A program made the position numbers and the translations under genes. Below, one piece after another: positions 26,893-37,075 of a stretch of DNA of 64,000 nt (the stretch's first letter is position 1; every line of letters begins with the position of its first letter). The notes under the pieces are model-generated. The model was given only the letters and a program-made list of their open reading frames with translations, was not told where the DNA came from and searched no databases. This DNA is from an uncultured Bacteroidota bacterium (GTDB lineage: Bacteria; Bacteroidota; Bacteroidia; Chitinophagales; Chitinophagaceae): assembly GCA_903835005.1 (NCBI GenBank), contig CAILLK010000048.1, positions 42,788 to 106,787 on the forward strand, read 5' to 3'.

Positions 26893-29800
26893 CTACTGCT
26901 CAATAACCATATGGAACACCTTGGTATCTGTTGCAGTGCGAACACTCAGTAAATACATGCCATTTGCAGGATTGCTATTCAGCTGAACCTGTGCATTGAG
27001 CTCACCATTAGGCGCTATAACCTTGCTGGTGTATATAACCTGGCCTAAAACATTGGTAATTTCAACTGTAACTGATTCGTCTGTAAGTGTACCCAGGTTG
27101 CCCTTAACTGTAAAGATGCCTTTGTTTGGGTTAGGAACAACTGTAATGTCTGTACCTGAAACAGTAACCGGCTGAACACCTACACCGATAACATGAACAG
27201 TAACCTGTCCGGAACCAATATTTCCGGCACAACCGCCTCCACTGGTAACCTGGCAGGATACGACATCAGCCGTATTCAGATTGCTCGTAACAAATACTGA
27301 TGAGTTAGCCCCTGAAACAGGCACTCCGTTTATAAACCACTGGAATGTAGGGTCTGTACCTGCATTCGAGTACATAGCTGTGAAGGTAACCGTTTCACCT
27401 GCATAGTAGCTGCCGGTAGGACTGGCAGAAACAGAAACAACAGGAGTGGTGTTAACATCTACTTTCATTGTTATGTTGGGGCTTGTGGCTGAATTTGCGT
27501 TGCGGCAATGATAGTTGCTGGTAATTGCACAGTAGATCACATCTCCGTTAACCGGTACATAAGTGAATGTAGCAGCTGAACCTACGTTTGTTCCGTTCTT
27601 AAACCATGAATAGGTAGGTGCAGATCCACCGTATGTGACCGCAGAATTGAAGGTAACTGATGTACCTGTGCAAACTTCATTACCTGGTACAGCAGCAATA
27701 TTTACTGACGGAGTACCCTGTTCGAGTACATTCAGGTTCAGATGATTGGTTGCTGTTGGCGATGAAGTACAAGCCGCATCACTGGTCATTACAACTGCAA
27801 TTACATCTCCGTTAACAGGCAGATAAGAATAGGTATTACCAACCCCGGCCACCATTACGCTATTGATTGTCCAAACGTATGTAGGACTTCCGCCACCGTT
27901 AACCGGTGTAGCTGTAAATGTGGTATAAATACCAGAGCATAATGTATCACCAGCAGTTGTATTTAATGATACCGCCGGTGTAACCAAAGGTGTGATACTT
28001 ATTGTAGCGCTGCCTGCCATAGTGCTGCTGCAGCCGGTTGTAGCATTTGTAGCTACAACTGTATAATTGCCTGAAGCTGTCTGCATACCCATACTAAGTA
28101 TACCGCCTGTACCCGCTACCGCTGAACCAACTGCAGTAATGCCATTGTATAATTGATAGTTAACCCCAACAGCGGAACCATTCAGGCTGATAAGCACTCC
28201 CGAACCCGATGCACAGTAGTTACCACCACCAGTTACATTAAATACTGTTGGTAACGGATTAATACCAACATTAACACTACCCGACATACTGCCTGAACAT
28301 CCGGTAGCTGAATTAAGTGCAACTACTGTATAAGTGCCTGATGCTGTCTGGTAACCGAAATCAAGTACGGAACCTGAACCTGAAACAGTGGAACCAACTG
28401 GCGTTGAACCGTTGAACAACTGATAAGTAACTCCGGTTGTTGAATTGTTTAACCCTACATGAACACCTGTTCCACCCTGACAATAATTTCCACCTCCGAT
28501 TACATTATATGAAGTTGGTGCCGGATTAACAGTAATCATTGCACTGCCCGACATATTGTTGCCGCAGGTTGTTGTGCTGTTTGTTGCTGATATTGTATAA
28601 GTACCTGGTACAGTTTGCATACCGAAATCTATAGCGCCGCCTGTACCGCTGATCATTGAGCCAACAGGAGTAACCCCGTTAAATAACTGGTAATTGATTC
28701 CGGTATTTGAGCTGGCAAGACTGATATCGGATCCGGTACCACCTGCACAATAGGAGCCACCGCCCGACACCGTGTATGGCGTAGGTAATGAATTAACTCC
28801 GACAGTTATCGTACCTGACATCATATTCGTACATCCGGTAGCCGGATTGGTTGCTATTATATGATAAGTACCGGCAGTTGTCTGAGGGCCAAAACTAATT
28901 GCACCGCCGGTTCCCGCAACAGGTGTTCCGGCTGCTATTGAGCCCACATATAACTGATAAAGCACTCCGGTTACCGAACCACTCAAACCAACATTAACAC
29001 CGGTTCCACCTGTACAGTAATTACCACCACCGGTAATTGTGTAGGACACCGGTAAAGGATTAATAACTACAGTTACACTGCTGGACATATTCTGAGTACA
29101 TGAAGTAGCGGTATTGAGCGCTACTACTGTATAAGTTCCTGCCAGTGTGTTGTAACCGAAATTAAGTGGTGACCCTGTTCCTGCAACTGCCGAACCTACA
29201 GGCGCTCCACCCCGATATAACTGATAGGTAACTCCGGCACTTGAACCAGATAACGTAATATCTACACCTGGTCCGCCTGCACAATAATTACTGCTTGAAC
29301 TGCTGACAGTATAGATAGTTGGTAACGGACTAGCTGCAATAATAACAGTTCCGGTCATGTTATTGGTACATCCTGTACTAACACTTGTTGCAACTACATA
29401 ATAATCACCCAAAACTGTCTGTAATCCGAAATCAAGACCAAAACCTGTACCCGGTAAAGCTGAACCAACAGGACCGGCTGAATTAAATAACTGATAAGTA
29501 ACTCCTGTATTTGATCCGCTTAAAAGTACATGCAAGCCAGAACCGCCTGAGCAGAATGCACCACCGCCTGTTACAGCATAAGGAACTGGAAGCGGATATA
29601 CGCCGATAACTACACTACCGGTCATATTATTGGTACAACCTGTAACAGCATCGGAAGCAACTACTGTGTAAGTTCCGGTTCCGGTTATTAAACCCAGATC
29701 AAGAACTGAGCCTGTTCCGGCCACCGGCCCACCCACAGGGGTAGAACCATTGAATAACTGGTAGTTATCACCTGTAGCTGATCCGCTTAACGTAATGTGA

Positions 29801-32800
29801 ACGCCTGAACCTCCGGAACAATAATTTCCTCCGCCTGTTACTGTAAATGCAGCAGGCAATGGATTAAGTCCGATTGTAGCGCTTCCTGTCATCGCATTAG
29901 TACAACCGGTAGTTGCGCCGCTTGCAACTATTGTATAAGTACCCGGTGTAGTAAATAAACCAAAATTAATAGATGAGCCTGTACCTGCAACAGCTGTACC
30001 TACCAGGAGACTGCCATTGAATAACTGGTAATTAACACCTAGGTCAGAACCATTAAGTCCTATTACAGCACCGGTACCACCAGGGCAATAATTTCCGCCA
30101 CCAGTAACACTGTGCGCATTTGGCAGAGGACTGATACCGATAGTGGCACTTCCATTCATGTTATTGGTGCAACCAGTTGCAGAGCCGGTCGCAACAATAG
30201 TATAAATTCCTGTTGCTGTCATCAATCCAAAATCAAGAGGCAAACCAGTTCCGGCCATTGTTGCACCTGGAACAGGTAAACTACCTATAAACAACTGGTA
30301 AGTAACCCCAAGATTCGAACCACTCAATCCGATATGCATACCTGCACCCGACGGACAGTAATTACCGCCTCCGGTTACATTATAAACAACCGGCAGAGCA
30401 GAAAGACCAATTGTTACACTTCCGGTCATAGTGCTGGTACATCCGGTAACTGCATTTGTAGCAACCACTGTGTAAACACCAGTTGCAGTCTGCAAACCGA
30501 AATCAAGAACCAGACCTGTACCTGCAACCGGGCTGCCTACTGTAGAAGTGCCTCTCATCAGCTGATAATTAATACCCGCATCAGATGTATTAAGGCCAAC
30601 ATGTACACCGGTACCGCCGGGGCAATAATTGCCACCACCGGTAACATTATGCAGGTTTGGAAGTGGATTGATATTGATAGCTGTACTGCCAATCATATTT
30701 ACGGTACATCCGGTAACAGTATTTGTTGCAACAATAGTATATGTGCCGGTTGCTGTCTGAAGGCCAAAGCTGATTGCCGACCCTGTCCCTGCCATAGGTG
30801 TTCCAACAACTGCGCCTCCGTTAAATAACTGATAATTGATACCTAAATCCGAACCGTTCAGGCCTACAACAGAGCCAGATGTGCCGAAACAATAATTCCC
30901 GCCACCGGTTAGAGTATGTAAAGCTGGAAGTGGATTAATTGCTATCACCACAGTTCCTGTCATATTGTTGGTACATCCTGTTACAGCATTTGTAGCCACA
31001 ATTAAATAAGTACCTGCTGCAGTCTGCAAACCAAAATCAAGTGCCGAACCTGTGCCTGCAATCGGTGCACCAACAGTTGCAGGGCCGTTGTATAACTGAT
31101 AATTAACACCAACAGTAGAAGCAAGAAGACCGATATGCAGACCGGTTCCACCAGCACAATAATTTCCTCCGCCAGTTACCGGATAAGGAGTTGGCAATGG
31201 ATTAATTGTGATAACCGAACTGCCCGACATATTATTTGCACAGGTAGTAGTTGTATTGGTTGCTATTACTACATAAGTACCTGCAGCAGTTTGTGGTCCG
31301 AAATCGAGAGGGAAACCACTGCCCGCAGCTGCAGTGCCAACTGGTGTGGTACCATTATAAAGCTGATAGATAATACCTGAGTTGGAATTACTCAGTATTA
31401 CATGAACACCTGTTCCGCCTGCACAATAGCTACCTGTATTCGGAGTAACTGTATATGCTGTTGGTAACGGTAGTATTGAAATTGTTGGGCTACCTGACAT
31501 CGTAACACTGCAACCTGTAGAAATATTGGAAGCTACAATGGTATACGTTCCGGCAAGGGTCTGCAAACCAAAAGTTAATGCAGATCCGGTTCCTGCCTGT
31601 GGCGAACCTACAGTCGCTGTTCCATTATATAACTGGTAACTGATACCGGTATTTGAGCCTGCCAGACCAATTACTGATCCCGTTCCTCCGGTACAATAAG
31701 GATTACCGCCGGTAACCGCATACACGGTAGGTAACGGATTAATAGATACTGCAACGCTGCCTGTCATAATGCTCGTACAACCCGTAGTAGCATTTGTAGC
31801 AACAACAGTATAAGAACCTGCTATTGTTTTCAATCCAAAATCAATAGAAGCGCCCGTACCGGATACCGGAGCTCCGGTAGTAATACCACCAACAAATAAC
31901 TGATAATTAATGCCTGATGTTGAACCTGTCAGACCTACATGTACACCCGTACCGCCGGCACAATATGGTCCGCCACCTGATACATTGAATACCGGAGGCA
32001 AAGGATTAATAATTATGCTTACACTTCCCGACATACCACCCGAACATCCGGTGGTCAGATTGGTAGCCACAACCAGGTAAGTACCTGCTGCGGTTTCTGA
32101 AGCAAAAGTTAGCGAGGAGCCAGTACCTGATGCGCCGCCAACAAGAGAAGCTCCGTTATATAATGAATAAGACGTGCCTGTAACTGAACCACTAAGACCT
32201 ACCGGAAGTCCAGTTCCACCTGCACAATAAGCACCACCTCCTGTAACTGTAAAACTCGCAGGTAAAGGACTAATGGTTATTACTGCACTTCCGCTCATGG
32301 TGCTTACGCAACCGTTTGAACTTGTAGCAACTACTGTATAGGATCCAGCTGCGGTAAATGTACCGAAATCAAGAGCTGCGCCGCTGCCAGGATATGGTGA
32401 TCCGGTTGCAGTTGAGCCAAGGTATAACTGATAGCTGACACCAACCGTTGAAGAATTCAAACCGATATGCAGTCCTGTAGTGCCTGAACAATAGGCGCCA
32501 CCACCAGTTACTGTATATACAGTAGGAAGTGGATTAACAGTTAGCGTTACCGAATTCAACATATTGTTGGTGCAGCTTGTTGAAGTATTGGTAGCTACTA
32601 CAGTATAAATTCCTGCAGCAGTCTGGGCACCGAACGATATGCCTGATCCTGATCCGGCTACTATCGTGCCGGTTGGAGTACCACCATAGTATAATGCATA
32701 ATTTACACCTGTGGTTGAGTTACTCAGTTTTATTGTATCGCCTGTTCCGCCGGCACAATATCCACCACCGCCGGTAATTGAAACAGTATATTGACTAGGC

Positions 32801-35013
32801 AATGGATTGGTAGTTATTGTCACAGTATTCAACATATTTCCTACACAACCCGTGGTTGCATTAGTACCTACAATTGAGTAAACGCCGGTTGCAATCTGCA
32901 ATCCGAAATCAAGTGAAGCGCTGGTACCGGATATCGGTGTTCCAACCGGAGTACTTCCCAGATAAAGCTGGTAATTAACACCAATGGTAGATGAGTTAAG
33001 ATAAATATGCATACCTGTTCCGCCGCTGCAGTATGTTCCACCACCGGAGACTGTAAATGCAGTTGGCAACGGGTTTGCAATTACTATAGAAGTTCCTGTC
33101 ATGGTCTGAGCACAACTGCTTCCATAATCTGCTACTACATAATAGGTACCGGCAGTATATGTTCCAGGGAAATTGAATGAGAAACCAGCGCCGGAAACAG
33201 GAGACCCAACAGGGCCTGAACCATTAAACAGCTGATAACTTACTCCGCTGGTTGATCCGCTTAAACCAACGGTAACACCTGCACCTCCTGCACAATAACT
33301 GCCGCCGCCGGTCATGGTATATACACTGCCTGATGTAGGAGCGATGTCTTCAACTGCTGTAGCAGTACAACTGCCGGCTGTATAAGATATAGTTGAAATC
33401 CCGAAACCCACACTTGTCAGAACACCTGTTGCAGAACCTATGGTTGCCACAGCAGGATTAGTGCTGCTCCAGGTACCTCCGGATGTAGCATCAGTTAATG
33501 TGGTTGTTGTGCTCAGAGAACACATTCCGAGAACACCTACAATCGGGCTCATACCTATTACAGTATAGGTTGAAGATGTAACGCAACCTGTGGGCGCTGT
33601 ATATGATATGGAAAGAACACCTCCCGTTACACCGGTTACTACACCGGTTGAACTGCCTACAGTAGCAAGTGATGTATTGCTGCTGGTCCATAAACCGCCT
33701 GTTGGTGTACTTGATAATGTTGTAGTATAGCCAGGACAAACTGTAGCAACACCTGTAATAGCTGTAGGTGAAGTATTTACAGTCATTGGGAAAGCAGCTG
33801 TACAACCTGTAGGTAATGTATAGGTAATTATAGGGAAACCGAAAGAATTGCCTGTTACTACTCCGGATACACCTCCTATTGAAGCCAGGGTTGCATTACT
33901 GCTGTTCCAGCTTCCTCCTGGTGTAGAAGAGGATAAAGTAGTAGTTGTACCTATACATACGCTTGATGACCCGGTAATACTACCTGGTAAAGGATTAACC
34001 GTAACGACTGCTGTTGCCAGCGCACCGCATGGATTGGAAACTGTATAAGTTATTGTAGCATTGCCAGGTGATACACCCGTTACGATACCTGAAGATGAAC
34101 CTACTGTTGCAACCGCAGTATTGCTGCTGCTCCATACTCCGCCTGAAATACTTGTTGGATCTGTGAGAGTTGTTGTCTGTCCGTTACAAACAGCAAGAGT
34201 TCCGGTAATAGTACCAGGAGCATTACACAATACTGTAAGGATGAGCTGGCCGTTATTCGCTGCTCCTGAATATCCCTGGGTATGTACAACACCGGTACAT
34301 AATACCGGATCGGTATATGAAGATCCGCCGCCGCCGCCGCTTTCTATACTTGCACCGCCGCCTCCCCACAAACCGCCGCCGCCACCGCCTGAAGAACTTG
34401 ATGCTGTACCACCAACACCTAAGGAACCGGTACCGCCGCCGCCCGTACCACCGCCTGATGGTGTACCGCCTGTACCCTGGCCACCACAACAGTAATTGGC
34501 GCCTGTACCACCTGTTAATCCGCCGCCTACGCCGCCCGCAGCATTAAAATCGCCGCCGCCGCCGCCACCGCCAGCTACTACTATTCTGTTAGTTGATGTA
34601 TAAGGAGTCACCTGAGTACCGGAAATTGTTCCTGCAGCTAACCGTATATCGGTAGCACCGCCGCCTGCAGCACAATAATATCCACCGCTGTTGGCTCCGC
34701 CATTAAATCCTCCTGTCTGAGATACTGAATAACTGCCTCCTACACCACCTACATAAATATATAAAGTAGTTCCAGGTGTCACATTCAGAGTACATTGAAC
34801 CCTGCCAGCTAATGAATGGGGCTGAGATGTACAGCAGTTGTAAGCGCCGCCACCGCCGCCACCATAAGCGTCCACACCCAGCATGGTTACCCCTGCAGGA
34901 ACAGTATAAGTTTGTCCGGAACCTGTGTAGAAAAATGTGGTAGTCTGGGCATTGGCTAATTGCGCCAGGAGACACATCAATAGAGCAATAGAAACAAGAT
35001 AGACTTTTTTCAT
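26893..35013 (-). CDS. Giant T9SS surface protein, 20 tandem 89-aa repeats
   Basis: A 2706-residue secreted protein. In order: signal peptide (cleavage after ANAQ, residue 22); a glycine-rich domain to about residue 265 (many GGGGG runs and Cys pairs, like Gly_rich PF12810); four or five BIG2-like Ig domains ('VWSSSNTAVATVGSSSGIVTGV'); 20 tandem repeats of about 89 aa (roughly DNA 28000-33330), each with 'VTGGGxYCxGGTG', 'YQLxxG' and 'TYTVVATNxxTGC'; three Ig/PKD-like domains; and a type A T9SS sorting domain from 'ITVVPNPNKGIFTV'. The two conserved Cys per repeat may form disulfides. It is probably a cell-surface adhesin or stalk. A paralog with the same repeats lies at 39809. DNA repeats are diverged, so copy number should be readable, but assembly collapse remains possible. 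Confidence 0.93.
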   Translation of the reverse strand: MKKVYLVSIALLMCLLAQLANAQTTTFFYTGSGQTYTVPAGVTMLGVDAYGGGGGGAYNCCTSQPHSLAGRVQCTLNVTPGTTLYIYVGGVGGSYSVSQTGGFNGGANSGGYYCAAGGGATDIRLAAGTISGTQVTPYTSTNRIVVAGGGGGGGDFNAAGGVGGGLTGGTGANYCCGGQGTGGTPSGGGTGGGGTGSLGVGGTASSSSGGGGGGLWGGGGASIESGGGGGSSYTDPVLCTGVVHTQGYSGAANNGQLILTVLCNAPGTITGTLAVCNGQTTTLTDPTSISGGVWSSSNTAVATVGSSSGIVTGVSPGNATITYTVSNPCGALATAVVTVNPLPGSITGSSSVCIGTTTTLSSSTPGGSWNSSNATLASIGGVSGVVTGNSFGFPIITYTLPTGCTAAFPMTVNTSPTAITGVATVCPGYTTTLSSTPTGGLWTSSNTSLATVGSSTGVVTGVTGGVLSISYTAPTGCVTSSTYTVIGMSPIVGVLGMCSLSTTTTLTDATSGGTWSSTNPAVATIGSATGVLTSVGFGISTISYTAGSCTATAVEDIAPTSGSVYTMTGGGSYCAGGAGVTVGLSGSTSGVSYQLFNGSGPVGSPVSGAGFSFNFPGTYTAGTYYVVADYGSSCAQTMTGTSIVIANPLPTAFTVSGGGTYCSGGTGMHIYLNSSTIGVNYQLYLGSTPVGTPISGTSASLDFGLQIATGVYSIVGTNATTGCVGNMLNTVTITTNPLPSQYTVSITGGGGYCAGGTGDTIKLSNSTTGVNYALYYGGTPTGTIVAGSGSGISFGAQTAAGIYTVVATNTSTSCTNNMLNSVTLTVNPLPTVYTVTGGGAYCSGTTGLHIGLNSSTVGVSYQLYLGSTATGSPYPGSGAALDFGTFTAAGSYTVVATSSNGCVSTMSGSAVITISPLPASFTVTGGGAYCAGGTGLPVGLSGSVTGTSYSLYNGASLVGGASGTGSSLTFASETAAGTYLVVATNLTTGCSGGMSGSVSIIINPLPPVFNVSGGGPYCAGGTGVHVGLTGSTSGINYQLFVGGITTGAPVSGTGASIDFGLKTIAGSYTVVATNATTGCTSIMTGSVAVSINPLPTVYAVTGGNPYCTGGTGSVIGLAGSNTGISYQLYNGTATVGSPQAGTGSALTFGLQTLAGTYTIVASNISTGCSVTMSGSPTISILPLPTAYTVTPNTGSYCAGGTGVHVILSNSNSGIIYQLYNGTTPVGTAAAGSGFPLDFGPQTAAGTYVVIATNTTTTCANNMSGSSVITINPLPTPYPVTGGGNYCAGGTGLHIGLLASTVGVNYQLYNGPATVGAPIAGTGSALDFGLQTAAGTYLIVATNAVTGCTNNMTGTVVIAINPLPALHTLTGGGNYCFGTSGSVVGLNGSDLGINYQLFNGGAVVGTPMAGTGSAISFGLQTATGTYTIVATNTVTGCTVNMIGSTAININPLPNLHNVTGGGNYCPGGTGVHVGLNTSDAGINYQLMRGTSTVGSPVAGTGLVLDFGLQTATGVYTVVATNAVTGCTSTMTGSVTIGLSALPVVYNVTGGGNYCPSGAGMHIGLSGSNLGVTYQLFIGSLPVPGATMAGTGLPLDFGLMTATGIYTIVATGSATGCTNNMNGSATIGISPLPNAHSVTGGGNYCPGGTGAVIGLNGSDLGVNYQLFNGSLLVGTAVAGTGSSINFGLFTTPGTYTIVASGATTGCTNAMTGSATIGLNPLPAAFTVTGGGNYCSGGSGVHITLSGSATGDNYQLFNGSTPVGGPVAGTGSVLDLGLITGTGTYTVVASDAVTGCTNNMTGSVVIGVYPLPVPYAVTGGGAFCSGGSGLHVLLSGSNTGVTYQLFNSAGPVGSALPGTGFGLDFGLQTVLGDYYVVATSVSTGCTNNMTGTVIIAASPLPTIYTVSSSSSNYCAGGPGVDITLSGSSAGVTYQLYRGGAPVGSAVAGTGSPLNFGYNTLAGTYTVVALNTATSCTQNMSSSVTVVINPLPVSYTITGGGNYCTGGTGVNVGLSGSVTGVLYQLYVGSIAAGTPVAGTGGAISFGPQTTAGTYHIIATNPATGCTNMMSGTITVGVNSLPTPYTVSGGGSYCAGGTGSDISLASSNTGINYQLFNGVTPVGSMISGTGGAIDFGMQTVPGTYTISATNSTTTCGNNMSGSAMITVNPAPTSYNVIGGGNYCQGGTGVHVGLNNSTTGVTYQLFNGSTPVGSTVSGSGSVLDFGYQTASGTYTVVALNSATGCSGSMSGSVNVGINPLPTVFNVTGGGNYCASGSGVLISLNGSAVGVNYQLYNGITAVGSAVAGTGGILSMGMQTASGNYTVVATNATTGCSSTMAGSATISITPLVTPAVSLNTTAGDTLCSGIYTTFTATPVNGGGSPTYVWTINSVMVAGVGNTYSYLPVNGDVIAVVMTSDAACTSSPTATNHLNLNVLEQGTPSVNIAAVPGNEVCTGTSVTFNSAVTYGGSAPTYSWFKNGTNVGSAATFTYVPVNGDVIYCAITSNYHCRNANSATSPNITMKVDVNTTPVVSVSASPTGSYYAGETVTFTAMYSNAGTDPTFQWFINGVPVSGANSSVFVTSNLNTADVVSCQVTSGGGCAGNIGSGQVTVHVIGVGVQPVTVSGTDITVVPNPNKGIFTVKGNLGTLTDESVTVEITNVLGQVIYTSKVIAPNGELNAQVQLNSNPANGMYLLSVRTATDTKVFHMVIEQ
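28000..33330 (-). repeat. 20-copy tandem array, unit about 267 bp (89 aa)
   Basis: Within the giant gene, the codons for 'VTGGG.YC.GG.G' recur every 264-270 bases. I counted 20 units by reading the protein. Units differ at many positions (for example NYCAGG, NYCPGG, AYCSGT), so the array is old or under selection at protein level and not a fresh DNA-level amplification. The boundaries given are approximate. Confidence 0.85.
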
Positions 35014-35392
35014 ACGTTTTTCTTTTTGAAAAAATAAATAATAAACGGTTTTGTAACTGATTTAAGCTGATATTAATTTTAAGCGATTATACAACAGGCG
35101 AATCTTACCCTTTATAAGGTAATATCCCTCTTAATAATTCTTTTTATTCAATACAGAGCCTAAATTTAGAGAAATAAGTTTCAATAAAAAAATTTTAACT
35201 CCTTTTTTTTAATACATTTTTTCATGAAACATTAGTAACACTTAAAATCAGGCTTAGTACCCGTTATATGGCGTACATTTTTCGCAAAAGGTTAGTAAGC
35301 TAATCTGATTTATTATTTTAACATAAATTATTTTTACAACTCAATTATTTTGCATGTATATTAATCAATGCCTTATAATAACCTGGCCAAGT
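35014..35392. other. AT-rich intergenic region upstream of the 2706-aa gene
   Basis: A 379-base gene-free stretch, rich in A/T runs, between the start of the giant surface protein and the stop of the arylsulfotransferase-like gene. It should contain the giant gene's promoter and a long 5' UTR, but I found no exact minus-strand TAnnTTTG. No convincing small ORF or hairpin terminator is visible. Confidence 0.4.
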
Positions 35393-36898
35393 TTATTTCG
35401 AAATATTCTTCTTTTCAGCGCTCCAAATAAGTTGTTCAAGATACTTCCTTGTTATAATATTTGCCCGGTAATTCCGGTTGCCTCTGAAATCAGGCTCACT
35501 TTCATGATGCTTTTCAGGCAGAGCGCTCCACAATACTTCTTTATCCCGGTTAACTATAAACATTTTACTGTATTCACTTCCCATACATACAAAAAATGAG
35601 TAGTCAGGCAATTCAATCACATTTCCTCCGCTTGGGAACCGCTTGATTTTGGTATCATCTGCCGTACAAGTATATTCCCATACTTTTTTAAGGTTATCTC
35701 CGGCTTCGGAAGGCTCCTGCAGTAGTACAATTGTTGGTAATGAGTCCTGGATTTTACAGGAGTTGTTGTTAAAATAATAGAGCAGGCCGTCATGTGTCCG
35801 GCTGATATTATGCTGATTACAGAAAAAACCACTTCCTTGCGAGGGCATACCGGGCTTAAAATTCTCTCCATAAAACCCGAGTATTTTACCACTGGGATAT
35901 TCAATTTTCAAAATCCTGTCCAGATTTCTGAATCCCAGGTAAACTATTTTCTTTTGCTCATCAAAATAAAAGGCATTCTCATGCGGATCAAATCTGAGAT
36001 TTGTATCCGCTTCCCCTTTATAGTAATCAAAATCAGTGCCTGGCAAATGGTCTGATGATTTCCACGACCATACCAGCTTACCTTTTTCATCATACTCCAC
36101 TAAAGTTCCAAACCTGCCTGGCTTATAATTACCTATTAATGATCGATCCGGAGATGTAACTATATAATTGCTGTCATGTACCGAAATCTCTTTGCACATC
36201 AGTATTTGCATACCCATGATCATGTAGTGTCCGTTGGAGAGTTTTACAAATTCATGATGGTACTTTTCCACGCCTGTATCCACTAAGTAGCTGTGAGTAG
36301 GTGCATGCCATAAAATACTGCCGTCAAATCCTATCTCGTAAGCATCTACGTTCCTGATAAAAGTAAGGGAAGGCCGCGGCGTAAAATTAAGATCGCCCAT
36401 AACACCTCCTATACCGTTGGTATCTGGTATAAACCATACCGGATTGCCCTTCATATCATAGAGCACACCTCCGGCATCTACAGATACAAAATAATCCCGG
36501 CAGGCTACAGTGGCCGGCTTAGTAACCCGGAGTCGCAATTTCGAAGTATCCACATGTTCATTCTTCATGGTACTGAAATGGTACAATTTGCTCTTCTTGC
36601 CGGTCTTTAAGCCAGGATAATAAAACCGCCAGGTATACTCTGCACCAAAGAATGGAACTTCCAATACATTTTCAGTACCTGTGCATTCATACACGTTAAT
36701 AATATTTCTTGAAAATGAAGTACTGTCTTTGAAATTACCTCCGGCAATCTCAATATTGTATACCTGCTGCTTTGGTTTTTCATTGATCGAAAAACCAACC
36801 ATTCTGTAATTTAATTTACTGCCTTCAATTGGCAGTATTTGCGCGCCGGAATGGGTTATCATCAATAGTAATATCCCCGTTAAGCAGATTTTAAACAT
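35393..36898 (-). CDS. Arylsulfotransferase (ASST)-like secreted protein
   Basis: A 501-residue secreted protein with a signal peptide ending SGAQ and then a beta-propeller of the arylsulfotransferase type. Motifs I read: 'GSILWHAPTHSYLVD', 'KYHHEFVKLSNGHYMIMG', 'EYDEKGKLVWSWKSSDHLP', 'DPHENAFYFDEQ' and 'FFCNQHNISRTHDGLLYYFNN'. The repeated His-containing blades match ASST (PF05935), which in E. coli moves sulfate between phenols in the periplasm. Many Bacteroidota members have no proven substrate. A minus-strand promoter element lies at 36977-36984, giving a leader of about 70 bases. Neighbouring genes suggest no pathway. Confidence 0.83.
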   Translation of the reverse strand: MFKICLTGILLLMITHSGAQILPIEGSKLNYRMVGFSINEKPKQQVYNIEIAGGNFKDSTSFSRNIINVYECTGTENVLEVPFFGAEYTWRFYYPGLKTGKKSKLYHFSTMKNEHVDTSKLRLRVTKPATVACRDYFVSVDAGGVLYDMKGNPVWFIPDTNGIGGVMGDLNFTPRPSLTFIRNVDAYEIGFDGSILWHAPTHSYLVDTGVEKYHHEFVKLSNGHYMIMGMQILMCKEISVHDSNYIVTSPDRSLIGNYKPGRFGTLVEYDEKGKLVWSWKSSDHLPGTDFDYYKGEADTNLRFDPHENAFYFDEQKKIVYLGFRNLDRILKIEYPSGKILGFYGENFKPGMPSQGSGFFCNQHNISRTHDGLLYYFNNNSCKIQDSLPTIVLLQEPSEAGDNLKKVWEYTCTADDTKIKRFPSGGNVIELPDYSFFVCMGSEYSKMFIVNRDKEVLWSALPEKHHESEPDFRGNRNYRANIITRKYLEQLIWSAEKKNISK

Positions 36899-36976
36899 AA
36901 ATTATGATGTACTATTTTGTAGGGTTAATGAATAATTCCACTATTGTGGTTTGATGAAATCTGATTTTTATCTCCC

Positions 36977-36984
36977 CAAATATA
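36977..36984 (-). promoter_or_regulatory. -7 promoter element of the ASST-like gene
   Basis: CAAATATA on the plus strand reads TATATTTG on the minus strand (TAnnTTTG), 78 bases before the ATG at 36898. Confidence 0.42.
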
Positions 36985-37075
36985 CAAAATGGGTTTTGAA
37001 ATCAGCTCTTTTTGTGCGCCTCAGCACCTTTATAACAATTACAAAACTGAAGTAACCTACAGTTGATTCAGTGCC

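Noticed and set aside
33848..34547. Pro- or Arg-rich ORFs on the strand opposite the giant gene
   Set aside because: They mirror the Gly-rich codons of the real gene in other frames and have no start context or domain.
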